Shown one piece after another: positions 15,881-24,949 of a DNA stretch of 64,000 nucleotides. The translations under genes were made by a program, and so were the position numbers. Position 1 is the stretch's first letter; every line of letters starts with the position of its first letter. Under the pieces are notes generated by a model. It did not search any database and was not told the DNA's origin. It saw only the letters and a program-made list of their open reading frames with translations. This stretch comes from Archangiaceae bacterium (GTDB taxonomy: Bacteria > Myxococcota > Myxococcia > Myxococcales > Myxococcaceae): NCBI GenBank assembly GCA_016714225.1, contig JADJNS010000012.1:248001-312000 (forward strand), read 5' to 3'.

Positions 15881-17532
15881 GCCTGCTTGAAGCGCCGGCT
15901 GCGCTCGACCACCGCGCGGTAGGCACCGAGCTCGGCCTGGCGCCGCGCCTCGTCCCACCCCAGCTTCTTCGCCATGCGCTGCGAGACCGGGTCGGCTGCG
16001 GCGAGGCCCTGGTCGCGCCCGCGGAGCAGCAGCGGCACGCGGCGCGACAGCACGTCGTCGAGGGTGGCGGCGAGCTCGACGTCGACCGCCTCGTCGACCT
16101 GCGCGGCCAGAAAGGGCAGCTCGGCGTCGAGGCGCTCTGACGCGGTGGCGTCGCCGGCGATGCGGTCGGCGACGGTGGCTCCGCGAATGCCGTAGGTCGA
16201 GGTGAGGTTCTCGGCCACGTCGTCGCCGAAGCCGCGCAGCGCCTCGCGCCGGGCCTGCAGCGCGGCCTCGCTGTCCAGCCCGTTGGCGCCGGGCAGCGGG
16301 CGCTTCAGCGTCGAGTGCGGACGCATGCCACCCAGCTGCTCGGTGAGCGCGAGGTCGACCAGGTCCTGCGCCATGCGGCGGTAGGTGGTGAGCTTGCCGC
16401 CGGCGATGGTGATGAAGCCGGGCTTCGACTCGACCACGTGCTCGCGCGAGACCTTCGAGGCGTTCACGTCGCTCGAGGGCTTCACCAGCGGCCTCAAGCC
16501 CGACCAGGTGGAGAGCACGTCGTCGAAGGTCAGCTTCGCGTCGGGGCAGTACTTGTTGGCCGTGGCCAAGAGGTACTCGGCGTCGTCGCGGTCGGCGTAC
16601 ACGTCGTCGAGTGAGCCTTCGTAGAAGGTGTCGGTGGTGCCGATCACCGTTCGACCCAGCCCCCAGGGAATGCAGAACACCACCCGCTGGTCTCGCGGCG
16701 CGAACATCAAGAGGGCGTGGTTCACCGGAAGGCGCTTGCTGTCGACCACCAGGTGCGAGCCGCGCGCGGGCTTGAGCATGCCGGGGTTGCCGGCGAGCGC
16801 GCGCACCTCGTCGCTCCACGGGCCGGTGGCGTTGACCACCAGCCGGGCGCGCACGTCGATGGCGGCCTTGGAGAGCTCGTCGTGCACGGTGAGGCCGATG
16901 ACGCGGTCGCCCTGGCGCAGCAGCGCTCCGGCGCGCACGTGGTTCACCGCCACGGCTCCTTGAGCGCGGGCGTCGAGCACGTTCTCGAGGGTGAGGCGGG
17001 CGTCGTCGGTGCGGCCGTCGTGGTAGACGATGCCGCCCTTCAGCCCCTCTCGCTTGATGGCTGGCTCGATCTCGAGCGTGCCGCGGGGGCCGTAGGTGCG
17101 GTGCATGCCCAAAGGCGCGCGGAAGAGGCAGAGGGCCTCGTAGATCCACACGCCGAGGTCGACGGTCATCAACCCGCGGCGGTCGCCCTGGTAGCTGGGC
17201 ACCAGGAAGGGCAGCGGGCGCACCAGGTGTCGCGCGCGCGTCATCAGGAAGTTGCGCTCGTTGACGCTCTCGAAGACCAGCCCGAGCTCGCCGTTCTCGA
17301 GGTAGCGCAGGCCGTCGTGCACCATCTTCGACGACTTCGACGAGGTGCCGGCGCCGAAGTCGAGCTTCTCGATCAGCGCGACCTTGAGCCCGCGCAGAGA
17401 CGCGTCGCGGGCGATGCCGGCGCCGGTGATGCCACCTCCGACGATGGCCAGGTCGAACTGCTCGTCGGCGAGGCGCCGCAGCGCTTCAGATCTTCCGCCG
17501 CTTACCGGTGCGTTTGTAGGTGACGTAGTCAC
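15877..17532 (-). CDS. glpD: Aerobic glycerol-3-phosphate dehydrogenase
   Basis: This FAD enzyme oxidises sn-glycerol 3-phosphate to dihydroxyacetone phosphate at the inner membrane and feeds electrons to quinone. Residues 29-45 carry the FAD-binding GxGxxG motif (IVGGGITGAGIARDAS). Typical GlpD segments follow, such as GTSSKSSKMVHDGLRYLENG, WGLGRTVIGTTDT and the C-terminal GKLTTYRRMA. Length is 551 residues, in the family range. GTG at 17532 is the only plausible start, because the FAD motif begins only about 28 codons later. This makes it overlap the 3' end of the upstream Nudix gene by 47 bp. Confidence 0.95.
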   Translation of the reverse strand: MTTSPTNAPVSGGRSEALRRLADEQFDLAIVGGGITGAGIARDASLRGLKVALIEKLDFGAGTSSKSSKMVHDGLRYLENGELGLVFESVNERNFLMTRARHLVRPLPFLVPSYQGDRRGLMTVDLGVWIYEALCLFRAPLGMHRTYGPRGTLEIEPAIKREGLKGGIVYHDGRTDDARLTLENVLDARAQGAVAVNHVRAGALLRQGDRVIGLTVHDELSKAAIDVRARLVVNATGPWSDEVRALAGNPGMLKPARGSHLVVDSKRLPVNHALLMFAPRDQRVVFCIPWGLGRTVIGTTDTFYEGSLDDVYADRDDAEYLLATANKYCPDAKLTFDDVLSTWSGLRPLVKPSSDVNASKVSREHVVESKPGFITIAGGKLTTYRRMAQDLVDLALTEQLGGMRPHSTLKRPLPGANGLDSEAALQARREALRGFGDDVAENLTSTYGIRGATVADRIAGDATASERLDAELPFLAAQVDEAVDVELAATLDDVLSRRVPLLLRGRDQGLAAADPVSQRMAKKLGWDEARRQAELGAYRAVVERSRRFKQA

Positions 17533-17908
17533 TTAAGATGGTGCCGTGGTCGAAGCACAGCTCGTCGGGGAGCGCGTCGACGGAGAACGCGCGCGCTTCG
17601 GCGGCGTCGTCGGAGCCCGTGGGCTCGCCTTCGGCCCAGCCGATGTAGACGGTAGAGAGGGTGTGCTTGCGCGGGTCGCGCCGGGGGTCGGAGTAGGTGA
17701 AGAACTGCTCCGAGAGGTCGACCTCGAGGCCGGTCTCTTCTTTGACCTCGCGCACGCAGGCCGCGTGCAGCGTCTCGCCTTCGTCGACGAAGCCGCCCGG
17801 CAGCGCCCAGCCCAGCGGGGGGTTCTTGCGGCGAATCAGCACGATGCGATCGCGCGGCAGCTCGACGATGCAATCGACGGTGGGCGTCGGGTTCTTGAAG
17901 GCGGGCAT
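17486..17908 (-). CDS. Nudix hydrolase
   Basis: The 140-residue protein is a single Nudix domain. The Nudix box is complete, running from GGFVDEGE at about residue 38 to REVKEETGLEV, with all metal-binding glutamates. The start TVDCIVEL and RKNPPLGWALPGG resemble ADP-ribose pyrophosphatase-like and NUDT1-like members. It probably cleaves a nucleoside-diphosphate derivative; the exact substrate cannot be assigned. It is the first gene of a minus-strand unit Nudix-glpD-EamA and is divergent from the DUF2461 gene, with 42 bp between the starts. Confidence 0.9.
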   Translation of the reverse strand: MPAFKNPTPTVDCIVELPRDRIVLIRRKNPPLGWALPGGFVDEGETLHAACVREVKEETGLEVDLSEQFFTYSDPRRDPRKHTLSTVYIGWAEGEPTGSDDAAEARAFSVDALPDELCFDHGTILSDYVTYKRTGKRRKI

Positions 17909-17950
17909 GCGCGCGCCCCACGATGTACCTCAGCTTAGATTTCTCTTCCA

Positions 17951-18655
17951 ATGCCCGACCGCCCGCGTTCTGAAGGTGGCATGGCGTTCACCGGTTTTCC
18001 GCGTGAGGGCATTCGGTTCTTTCACGAGCTGGCGATGCGGCAGGATCGCGAGTGGTTCAAGGAGAACAAGGCCGAGTACGTGCGGCTGTGGGAGCAGCCG
18101 ATGAAGGAGCTGCTCGCCGACGTCTCTGGGGCCCTGAGCAAGCAGTACCGGAGGTGGAAGCTCTCGCCGCCGAAGGTGATGCGCATCTACCGCGACGTGC
18201 GGTTCTCGAAAGACAAGAGCCCCTTCAAGACCCACGTGGCGGGGACGATCTCGTTTCCCGGGGGCGACGAGGCCGGCGCTCCCGCGGCGCTCTACCTGCA
18301 CCTGGGCCGCGAAGAGATCGTGGCGGCCGGGCACTGGATGCTGCCCACCGATCGGCTGAAGCGCTTTCGCGCGCTGGTGAACGACGAGAAGACCGGCCGC
18401 GAGCTCGAGAAGCGGGTGGTGGCGCTCGAGAAGCGGGGCTTTCAGGTGACCGGCTTCGAGGCGCTCAAGCGGGTGCCCCCGCCGTACGACAAAGAGCACC
18501 CGCGCGCGCGGTTCTTGAAGCTGAAGGGGCTGGGCCTCGCGGCGCCCAAGGTGCCGACCGCGGTGCGCAACTCGCCCAAGCTCGCGAAGTGGGTCGTCGA
18601 GCAGTCGGCGCAGCTCGCGCCGGTGGTGGGCTGGCTGGAGGAGCGTCTGTCATGA
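17951..18655 (+). CDS. DUF2461 (TIGR02453) family protein
   Basis: The 234-residue soluble protein is typical of DUF2461: FTGFPREGIRFFHELAMR at the start, the conserved DREWFKENKAEY segment, and VMRIYRDVRFSKDKSPFKTH around residues 75-95. No catalytic role is established for the family. ATG 17951 is used; ATG 17981 (MAFTGFP) would also give a full domain. The stop overlaps the acs ATG by 4 nt, so the two are coupled. Confidence 0.88.
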   Translation: MPDRPRSEGGMAFTGFPREGIRFFHELAMRQDREWFKENKAEYVRLWEQPMKELLADVSGALSKQYRRWKLSPPKVMRIYRDVRFSKDKSPFKTHVAGTISFPGGDEAGAPAALYLHLGREEIVAAGHWMLPTDRLKRFRALVNDEKTGRELEKRVVALEKRGFQVTGFEALKRVPPPYDKEHPRARFLKLKGLGLAAPKVPTAVRNSPKLAKWVVEQSAQLAPVVGWLEERLS

Positions 18656-20589
18656 GCATCGAGTCCGTGCTGCAAGAGAACCGGGTCTTCGCTCCGCCCG
18701 AGGGGTTCGCGGCGCGCGCGCACATCAAGAGCCTGGCCGAGTACCGCAAGCTCTACGCCGAGGCAGAACGAGACCCTGACGCATACTGGGCGGCCCGCGC
18801 GAACGAAGAGCTGCACTGGCAGACCCCGTTCACGAAGGTCAGCGAGTGGCAGGCGCCGCACGCGAAGTGGTTTCTCGGCGGCAAGACCAACCTCTCGTAC
18901 AACTGCCTCGACCGGCACCTCGAGAAGCGCGGCGACCACCTCGCGCTGCGCTTCGAAGGCGAGCCGAAAGACTCGCTCACGCTCACGTACCGCGAGCTGC
19001 ACGCGCGGGTGTGCCGGCTGGCGAACGCGCTCAAGGCCCTGGGCGTGAAGCCGGGAGATCGGGTGGGCATCTACCTGCCGATGACCTCGGAGGCGGTGAT
19101 CGCGATGCTCGCCTGCGCGCGCATCGGCGCGGTGCACTCGGTGGTGTTCGGCGGGTTCTCGGCCGAGGCGCTGAGAGATCGCATGGCCGACGCGGGCGCC
19201 AAGGTGCTGCTCACCGCCGACGGCGGCTGGCGCAAGGGCGGGGTGGTGCCGCTGCTCGAGAACGTGCGCGCCGCGGTGGCCGCGGGCATACCCTCGCTGC
19301 AGAAGGTGGTGGTGGCGCAGCGCACCGGCGTGTCGCTCGAGCTCAAGGGCAACGAGGTGGGGTGGAACGCGCTGTGCGAGAAGCAGCCGGCGACCTGCGA
19401 GCCCGAGTGGGTCGACAGCGAGCACCCGCTGTTCATTCTCTACACCTCGGGCTCGACCGGTAAGCCGAAGGGCGTGCTGCACACCACGGCCGGCTACGGC
19501 ATGTGGGCGTCGCTGACCTCGCGCTGGGTGTTCGACCTGCGCCACGACGACGTCTACTGGTGCACCGCCGACGTGGGCTGGGTGACCGGCCACTCGTACG
19601 TGGTCTACGGCCCGCTGATGAACGGCGTGACGGTGGTGATGTACGAGGGCGCGCCGACGACTCCGGGGCCCGACCGCTTCTGGGACATCATCGAGCGGCA
19701 CCGGGTGACGATTCTGTACACCGCGCCCACCGCGATTCGCGCCTTCATGCGGCTGGGCGACGAGCACGTGAAGAAGCACGACCTGCGCTCGCTGCGGCTG
19801 TTGGGCTCGGTGGGTGAGCCGATCAACCCCGAAGCGTGGATGTGGTACCGCGACGTGGTGGGCGGCGGGCGCTGCCCGGTGGTCGACACCTGGTGGCAGA
19901 CCGAGACGGGTGGCATTCTGGTCACCCCGCTGCCCGGCGCGACGCCCACCAAGCCGGGCTCGGCGACGCTGCCGCTGCCGGGCATTCACCCCGCGGTGCT
20001 CGACGACCACGGGCAGAAGGTCGAGCAGGGCGGCGGCAAGCTGTTCGTGGTGAAGCCGTGGCCGTCGATGCTGCGCACCATCTGGGGCGACGACGCGCGC
20101 TTCAAGACCACCTACTTCAGCGAGCGCGAGGGCCTCTACTTCACCGGTGACGGCGCGCGTGTCGACGCCGACGGGTACCTGTGGCTGATGGGCCGGGTCG
20201 ACGACGTGGTGAACGTGGCCGGGCATCGGCTGGGCACCGCCGAGGTCGAGAGCGCGCTGGTGAGCGAGGGGCGGGTGGCCGAGGCCGCGGTGGTGGGGCG
20301 GCCCGACGACCTGAAGGGCACCGCGCTGGTGGCGTTCGTGACGCTGAAGGCCGGGGTCGAGGCGGGCGACGAGATGAAGGCCGCGCTGCTCAAGCACGTG
20401 GGCAAGGAGATCGGCGCCATCGCCCGGCCCGACGAGATTCGGTTCGCCTCCGCGCTGCCCAAGACCCGGTCGGGGAAGATCATGCGGCGCCTCTTGCGCG
20501 ACGTGGCCGCCGGCAAGGACTCGAAGCAAGACACCACCACGCTCGAAGACCTGAGCGTGCTGGCGGCGCTGCGCAACGACGAAGAGTAG
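18652..20589 (+). CDS. acs: Acetyl-CoA synthetase (AMP-forming)
   Basis: Acs activates acetate to acetyl-CoA through acetyl-AMP. The 645-residue length matches the family (E. coli 652). The AMP-binding P-loop YTSGSTGKPKG is at about residues 264-274. DTWWQTETGG, YFTGDGARVDADGYLWLMGR and the C-terminal PKTRSGKIMRR follow. The Lys in the last motif is the one acetylated in regulated Acs enzymes. The acetate-pocket Trp of WWQTE is present, favouring acetate over longer acids. It is coupled to the DUF2461 gene and followed by a 451-bp gap. Confidence 0.96.
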   Translation: MSIESVLQENRVFAPPEGFAARAHIKSLAEYRKLYAEAERDPDAYWAARANEELHWQTPFTKVSEWQAPHAKWFLGGKTNLSYNCLDRHLEKRGDHLALRFEGEPKDSLTLTYRELHARVCRLANALKALGVKPGDRVGIYLPMTSEAVIAMLACARIGAVHSVVFGGFSAEALRDRMADAGAKVLLTADGGWRKGGVVPLLENVRAAVAAGIPSLQKVVVAQRTGVSLELKGNEVGWNALCEKQPATCEPEWVDSEHPLFILYTSGSTGKPKGVLHTTAGYGMWASLTSRWVFDLRHDDVYWCTADVGWVTGHSYVVYGPLMNGVTVVMYEGAPTTPGPDRFWDIIERHRVTILYTAPTAIRAFMRLGDEHVKKHDLRSLRLLGSVGEPINPEAWMWYRDVVGGGRCPVVDTWWQTETGGILVTPLPGATPTKPGSATLPLPGIHPAVLDDHGQKVEQGGGKLFVVKPWPSMLRTIWGDDARFKTTYFSEREGLYFTGDGARVDADGYLWLMGRVDDVVNVAGHRLGTAEVESALVSEGRVAEAAVVGRPDDLKGTALVAFVTLKAGVEAGDEMKAALLKHVGKEIGAIARPDEIRFASALPKTRSGKIMRRLLRDVAAGKDSKQDTTTLEDLSVLAALRNDEE

Positions 20590-21040
20590 GCGGGGGCGGC
20601 GGGGCTGTGCGCCCCAGAGGGGCCTGTGGCGACGTGCCGGTCGTCAGTGCGCGATGGCTGACAGGGGACAGTGGGCCTGGCGCGCGCCCAGCTCGCAGCG
20701 CGCGACCCGAGAGCCTACGGGTGTGGCGGAGGGTCCTCGTCGCGCGTGGGTGCCGTGACTGACGTGGGAGTGTTTCGCTGCGATGGCTGGGTGCAAACAC
20801 TCCCAGCTCGTGGCGGCGACGGCGGTCAGGGCTTGCGTGGCGCGCACCTCGTCACCGAGCCGTCATGCGCTTTTTCGACCGAGGGGTCTGCCGCGAGGGG
20901 CTACCCGCAGTGCTCAAGGGGCCAGCGCCCACGCTCGGTGCCGCCGCGCTGCTCGAGCCGAGAAAGCGCTCCAAACGTACCCAGACGCGCTTCCCCGCTC
21001 GGCCAAAAAACGACCGCGGGGCGTAGTAGGAAGGGCCGCC
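20590..21040. other. 451-bp gene-free region with a perfect hairpin
   Basis: It separates acs from the amidohydrolase. No frame on either strand looks coding (no domain-like sequence, and the composition of the alternatives is Arg/Ala-rich). A perfect 11-bp hairpin lies at 20765-20805. A short T-run (TTTTT near 20873) and an A-run (CCAAAAAACG near 21004) are also present, which is unusual in this GC-rich DNA. The right end should carry the promoter of the amidohydrolase gene. A small RNA is possible. Confidence 0.55.
20765..20805. terminator. 11-bp perfect hairpin downstream of acs
   Basis: The arms TGGGAGTGTTT (20765-20775) and AAACACTCCCA (20795-20805) enclose a 19-nt loop. It begins 176 bp after the acs stop. 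No T-tract follows immediately, so it may be a terminator without a U-run, an operator, or part of an RNA. Confidence 0.35.
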
Positions 21041-21982
21041 GTGCTGAACCCTCCGCCGCGCACGCCGGAAGAGACCGTTCCCTGCTGCCTGCCGGAGCAG
21101 CCGCGGCGCCTGCTGCCCTCGCCTGCGCTGAACGACCCCGAGGGCGAGCGCCTCGACCCGGGGTTGCCCGAGGTCATCGACGCGCACGTGCACCTGTTCC
21201 CCGAGCGCGTGTTTCGCGCCATCTGGCGCTGGTTCGGAGAGCACGGCTGGCCGATTCGCTACCCGCTCACCGCCGACCTGGTGACCCGGTTCCTCTTCGA
21301 GCGGGGCGTCTCACGGCTGGTGGCGCTGCACTACGCGCACAAGCCCGGCATCGCCCGCGACCTGAACGACTTCGTGGCGGGGCTGGCCGCCGCCGACCCG
21401 CGCATCATCGGCACCGCCACGGTCTACCCCGGTGAGCCCGGCGCGCCGCAGATTCTGCGCGAGGCGTTCGCCCAGGGGCTGCGCGGGGTGAAGCTGCACT
21501 GCCACGTGCAGGCGTTCGCTCCCGACGACCCGCGGCTGCACGAGATCTACGCGACCTGCGCCGAGGCGGGCGTGCCGCTGGTGATGCACTCGGGCCGCGA
21601 GCCGAGCAGCCCCGCCTACCCGGTCGACGTCTACCGGCTGTGCGCCGCCGAGCGGGTCGATCGGGTGCTGAAAGACCACCCCCGGCTCACCCTCTGCGTG
21701 CCGCACCTGGGGGCCGACGAGTTCGACGCGTACGCCGACCTGCTCGAGCGGCACGAGAACCTCTGGCTCGACACCACCATGATGGCGGCGGCGTACTTCC
21801 CGGTCGAGGTGCCGCGGCGGGTGCTCGACGTGCGCCCCGAGCGCGTCATCTTCGGCACCGATTTTCCCAACCTGCCCTACGCGTGGGACCGCGAGGTGAA
21901 GCAGCTCAGGCGAATGAACCTCTCGGACGAGCGGCTGGGCGCGCTGCTCGGCGGCAACGTGCGCCGGCTCTATGGGCTCTAG
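21041..21982 (+). CDS. Amidohydrolase 2 (ACMSD-like) family protein
   Basis: The 313-residue metal-dependent TIM-barrel hydrolase has the N-terminal metal motif VIDAHVHLFP (His-x-His), a Lys/His strand GVKLHCHVQAF, VMHSGRE around 180-190, a His in CVPHLGADEF, and the catalytic Asp in IFGTDFPNL near 270. These are the landmarks of the amidohydrolase-2 family, which includes decarboxylases such as ACMSD. The substrate is unknown. Start GTG 21041 has AAGG upstream. The stop overlaps the next gene by 11 nt. Confidence 0.85.
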   Translation: MLNPPPRTPEETVPCCLPEQPRRLLPSPALNDPEGERLDPGLPEVIDAHVHLFPERVFRAIWRWFGEHGWPIRYPLTADLVTRFLFERGVSRLVALHYAHKPGIARDLNDFVAGLAAADPRIIGTATVYPGEPGAPQILREAFAQGLRGVKLHCHVQAFAPDDPRLHEIYATCAEAGVPLVMHSGREPSSPAYPVDVYRLCAAERVDRVLKDHPRLTLCVPHLGADEFDAYADLLERHENLWLDTTMMAAAYFPVEVPRRVLDVRPERVIFGTDFPNLPYAWDREVKQLRRMNLSDERLGALLGGNVRRLYGL

Positions 21983-22517
21983 CTGGCTCGCTGGCGTCGC
22001 GCTGCTGCTGCTCGCCGCGCGGCCCGACCTGCACGGCGCCGCCGAGCTGGGCGCGGTCGGCGCGGCCCCCTTCGAGACCGCGGGCCTGAGCCCCGAGGTC
22101 ACGGTGCGCGCCTACGTCGAGCTGAACTTGAGCTCGCGCTTCGCGGTGGGAGTCATCGCCCCGGTGAGCGTGGGCTTCTACAGCGCCAGCCACGCGGCGG
22201 TGCCGACCAGCTTCGAGGTGATCGATCTCACTCCGGGGCCCCGGGTGAGGCTCAACCTCACCGGCTGGCTGGCCGCCGCGCTCGAGCTGGGCATCGGCCC
22301 CACCATCTTCCAGATGCGCACCTTCGTGCCGCTCTACGGCACGCAAGACGACACCCGGGCGTACTTCGCCGCGCGCGCCGCGCTCGAGCTCGAGGTCGCG
22401 CCGCCGCAGCTCGAGGGCTTCATGTTCTGGGTCGAGCCGGCGGCGCTCCACGCGCGTTTCGCCTCGGCGGCGTTCTCGGAATACGCGTGCGGGGTGGGCA
22501 TCGGCTACCGCCGGTAG
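21972..22517 (+). CDS. Small outer-membrane beta-barrel-like protein
   Basis: The 181-residue product has a signal peptide (MGSSWLAGVALLLLAARPD) and then alternating strands rich in Gly, Phe, Tyr and Val (VTVRAYVELNLSSRFAVGV, FEVIDLTPGPRVRLNLTGW). This is the pattern of a small outer-membrane barrel of eight or so strands. The last residues (YACGVGIGYRR) are less typical, as a C-terminal aromatic is missing. It overlaps the amidohydrolase gene by 11 nt. Function unknown. Confidence 0.6.
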   Translation: MGSSWLAGVALLLLAARPDLHGAAELGAVGAAPFETAGLSPEVTVRAYVELNLSSRFAVGVIAPVSVGFYSASHAAVPTSFEVIDLTPGPRVRLNLTGWLAAALELGIGPTIFQMRTFVPLYGTQDDTRAYFAARAALELEVAPPQLEGFMFWVEPAALHARFASAAFSEYACGVGIGYRR

Positions 22518-22557
22518 TTCTTGCCCCTCTCCGCAGAACCGGCAAAGTCTTGGCTCC

Positions 22558-23079
22558 ATGCTCGACAAGCGACCCAACTCGCTCATCACTTTTCTGCGGG
22601 GCGTGCCGGTGCTCGGCGGCCTCGAGGGACATTCGCTCGAGAACCTGATCGACCTGCTCGAGGAGCGCACCTTCAGGCCCGGCGAGGCGATCTTCAACGA
22701 AGGTGAGCTGGGCCGCACCATGTACGTGCTGCGCGAGGGCGAGGTGACGGTCTCCCGCCGCAGCGCCGAGGGCAAGCAGACGGTGATCGTCGACCTGGGC
22801 GCCGGTGAGACCTTCGGTGAGATGACGCTGGTCGAGCTTCAGCCGCGGTCGGCGACGGTGGTGGCGAAGACGAAGTGCATCACCTACTCGCTGACCAACA
22901 TGGACCTGTACCACCTCTACCAGCAGGACAATTACGCGTACGTCATCATCTTGCAGAACATCTGCCGCATGCTGTCGCGGCGGCTGCGCAAGGCCGACGG
23001 CCGCATCGTCGAGTTCCTCGCCAACGGCGCCAGCGAGAGCGGCGCCAAGGGCAAGGCGAAGGCGAAGAAGAGGAAGTAG
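22558..23079 (+). CDS. Stand-alone cyclic-nucleotide-binding-domain protein
   Basis: The 173-residue protein is essentially one cNMP-binding domain (about residues 15-130). Landmarks are FRPGEAIFNEGE, MYVLREGEVTVSRR, and a phosphate-binding cassette-like segment GETFGEMTLVELQPRSATVVA. The canonical Arg of the cassette corresponds to RSATV. No helix-turn-helix or enzymatic domain follows; the C-terminus is a basic Lys-rich tail (KGKAKAKKRK). It could be a ligand-responsive partner protein. The TAG stop is immediately followed by the ribE ATG, so it is likely co-translated with riboflavin synthase. Confidence 0.82.
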   Translation: MLDKRPNSLITFLRGVPVLGGLEGHSLENLIDLLEERTFRPGEAIFNEGELGRTMYVLREGEVTVSRRSAEGKQTVIVDLGAGETFGEMTLVELQPRSATVVAKTKCITYSLTNMDLYHLYQQDNYAYVIILQNICRMLSRRLRKADGRIVEFLANGASESGAKGKAKAKKRK

Positions 23080-23703
23080 ATGTTCACCGGCCTGGTCGCG
23101 CAGATCGGCACCGTCGAGCGGGTCGAGCAGTCGGGCATGACCGACGTCTGGGTGGCGAGCACCTTCGACGCCCTGGTGCTGGGCGAGTCGATCGCCTGCG
23201 ACGGCTGCTGCCTCACCGTGGTCGAGGCGCGCGGCGGCTCTTTCAAGGTGCAGGCGAGCCCCGAGACGCTGCGCCGCACCACCCTGAGCGGGTGGAAGAC
23301 GGGCACCCGGCTCAACCTCGAGCGCGCGCTGCGGGTGGGAGACCGCCTGGGCGGGCACTGGGTGCAGGGCCACGTCGACGCGGTGGCGCAGGTGCTGGCC
23401 GCGCGGCCCGAGGGCGGCTCGCGGGTGATGGCCTTCGAGCTGCCCGCTGCGCTGGCGCCGTTCTTCATCGAGAAGGGCAGCGTGACCATCGACGGCATCA
23501 GCCTCACCGTGAACGCCGTCGAAGCGACGCAGTTCTCGGTGGCGCTGATTCCCGAGACGGTGGCGCGCACCACGCTGGGCGCCAAGGGCCCGGGCGCGCA
23601 GGTGAACCTCGAGGCCGACCTGGTCGGCAAGTACGTGGCGCGCCAGCAGCAGCTCGAGGTCGGCGGGCTCACCGAAGAGTCGCTGCGCAAGGCGGGGTTC
23701 TAG
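23080..23703 (+). CDS. ribE: Riboflavin synthase alpha chain
   Basis: RibE dismutates two 6,7-dimethyl-8-ribityllumazines to riboflavin and a pyrimidine that is recycled. The 207-residue length is normal. The protein starts with the family hallmark MFTGLVAQIGTVE and shows the two internally repeated barrels: the first with IACDGCCLTVVE and HWVQGHVDAVA, the second with VTIDGISLTVNAVE. The downstream neighbours are ribB-like and ribH, with an unrelated exported protein inserted. ribD is not in the window. No FMN riboswitch is visible upstream. Confidence 0.96.
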   Translation: MFTGLVAQIGTVERVEQSGMTDVWVASTFDALVLGESIACDGCCLTVVEARGGSFKVQASPETLRRTTLSGWKTGTRLNLERALRVGDRLGGHWVQGHVDAVAQVLAARPEGGSRVMAFELPAALAPFFIEKGSVTIDGISLTVNAVEATQFSVALIPETVARTTLGAKGPGAQVNLEADLVGKYVARQQQLEVGGLTEESLRKAGF

Positions 23704-23755
23704 AGAGGCGGGCCGCGCACCGCGCGCGGGCGGGGCGTTCGGCTATTCTCTGCTG

Positions 23756-24877
23756 ATGCTCCGCTCGCTGCTGTGCCTCGCGCTGGCTGGCACCCGGGTT
23801 CTGCAGCACGACACCTTCACCGGGTCCGGGCCGGTGGGCAGCGGTGTCTTCTTCTCCGAGTACGAGGGCGCGGCGGTGCTGTTCATGCCCGACGGCGGCT
23901 ACCCGGTCACGCTGCTCGGCTTCGACGTGCTGTCGGTCACCTACAACAACGGGCCGTCGGGGGCCGCAGCGGCGTACCAGCTCGACGTGTGGGACGAGCG
24001 CGGAGGGCGGGTCGACCCGCCGAAGACCTTCGACGGCGGCCGCTACGCGCCCGTGGCGCAGACCTTCGTGCAGCTCACCACGTCGACCTCGCAGCTCAAC
24101 CGGATCTTACTGCCGCAGCCGGTGACGGTGACCGCAGGGAGCATCTTCGTGAGCCTGGGCGAGCAGCTCTCGACCGCCGACGACAACGCGACCGTGGCGC
24201 TCGACCCCGGGCCGCTGGTGCCCGGGGTGAACTGGTACCGAGACGCGGTCGGCAACTTCACCCGCATCGACCTCCCCGACGGCGGGTTCTTCAACGGCAT
24301 CACCCGGAACTGGGTCTTCCGCGCCGTGCTCGACGCGCCTGACGCAGGCACCGGCGCGGGAGGCGGAGGCGGAGGCACGGGCGGAGCGAGCGGCGGCTCG
24401 GCGGGGGGCGCGACCGCAGGCGGGGGCGGCACCGCAGGGGGGGCGCAGGGCGGCGGAGCGCAGGGCGGTGGCGCGGGCGGCGGCACGGCAGGCGGGGCCG
24501 CGGGCGGAGAGGCCGGCGCGGTGCGCGTCGACGACATCACCCCGTCGGAAGGCAGCGCGGCCGAGGCCACGCGGGTGGTGCTCACCGGCAGCGGCTTCGC
24601 GCTCGGGGCGCAGGTGGTGGTGGGCCCGCAGGTGCTCGAGTTGGTGACGGTGAAGTCGGCGGTGGTGATCAGCGCCGAGGTGCCGGCCGGGCTCGACCCG
24701 GGCGTCTACGACGTGACGGTGATCAACCTCGACGGCCAGCGCGCCAGGCTGACAGGGGCGTTCACGGTCACCGACGACGTGGCCACGCGGCAGGGCTGCA
24801 GCTGCGGGGCCAGCGACGGGCTGGGCCTGGCGTGGGCGCTGGCGTTGCTGGCGCGGGCCGCCCGCCGCAAGCGCTGA
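23756..24877 (+). CDS. IPT/TIG-domain exported protein with MYXO-CTERM sorting signal
   Basis: The 373-residue product has a signal sequence, then a beta-rich N-domain (about 20-195). A 60-residue linker of Gly, Ala and Thr follows, then an IPT/TIG immunoglobulin-like domain (about 258-345: ITPSEGSAAEATRVVLTGSG, GVYDVTVINLDGQ). The C-terminal sorting signal has GCSCGAS, the hydrophobic LGLAWALALLARA and ARRKR. It should be exported, processed by a myxosortase and held at the surface. It sits inside the riboflavin gene cluster without an obvious metabolic link. Confidence 0.78.
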   Translation: MLRSLLCLALAGTRVLQHDTFTGSGPVGSGVFFSEYEGAAVLFMPDGGYPVTLLGFDVLSVTYNNGPSGAAAAYQLDVWDERGGRVDPPKTFDGGRYAPVAQTFVQLTTSTSQLNRILLPQPVTVTAGSIFVSLGEQLSTADDNATVALDPGPLVPGVNWYRDAVGNFTRIDLPDGGFFNGITRNWVFRAVLDAPDAGTGAGGGGGGTGGASGGSAGGATAGGGGTAGGAQGGGAQGGGAGGGTAGGAAGGEAGAVRVDDITPSEGSAAEATRVVLTGSGFALGAQVVVGPQVLELVTVKSAVVISAEVPAGLDPGVYDVTVINLDGQRARLTGAFTVTDDVATRQGCSCGASDGLGLAWALALLARAARRKR

Positions 24878-24949
24878 GTCGGCCGATACGCCGGGTTGGT
24901 TTGACCGTTGCGTCGCCACACGTTTGTGCAAAGAGGGCCCTTGGAACCC

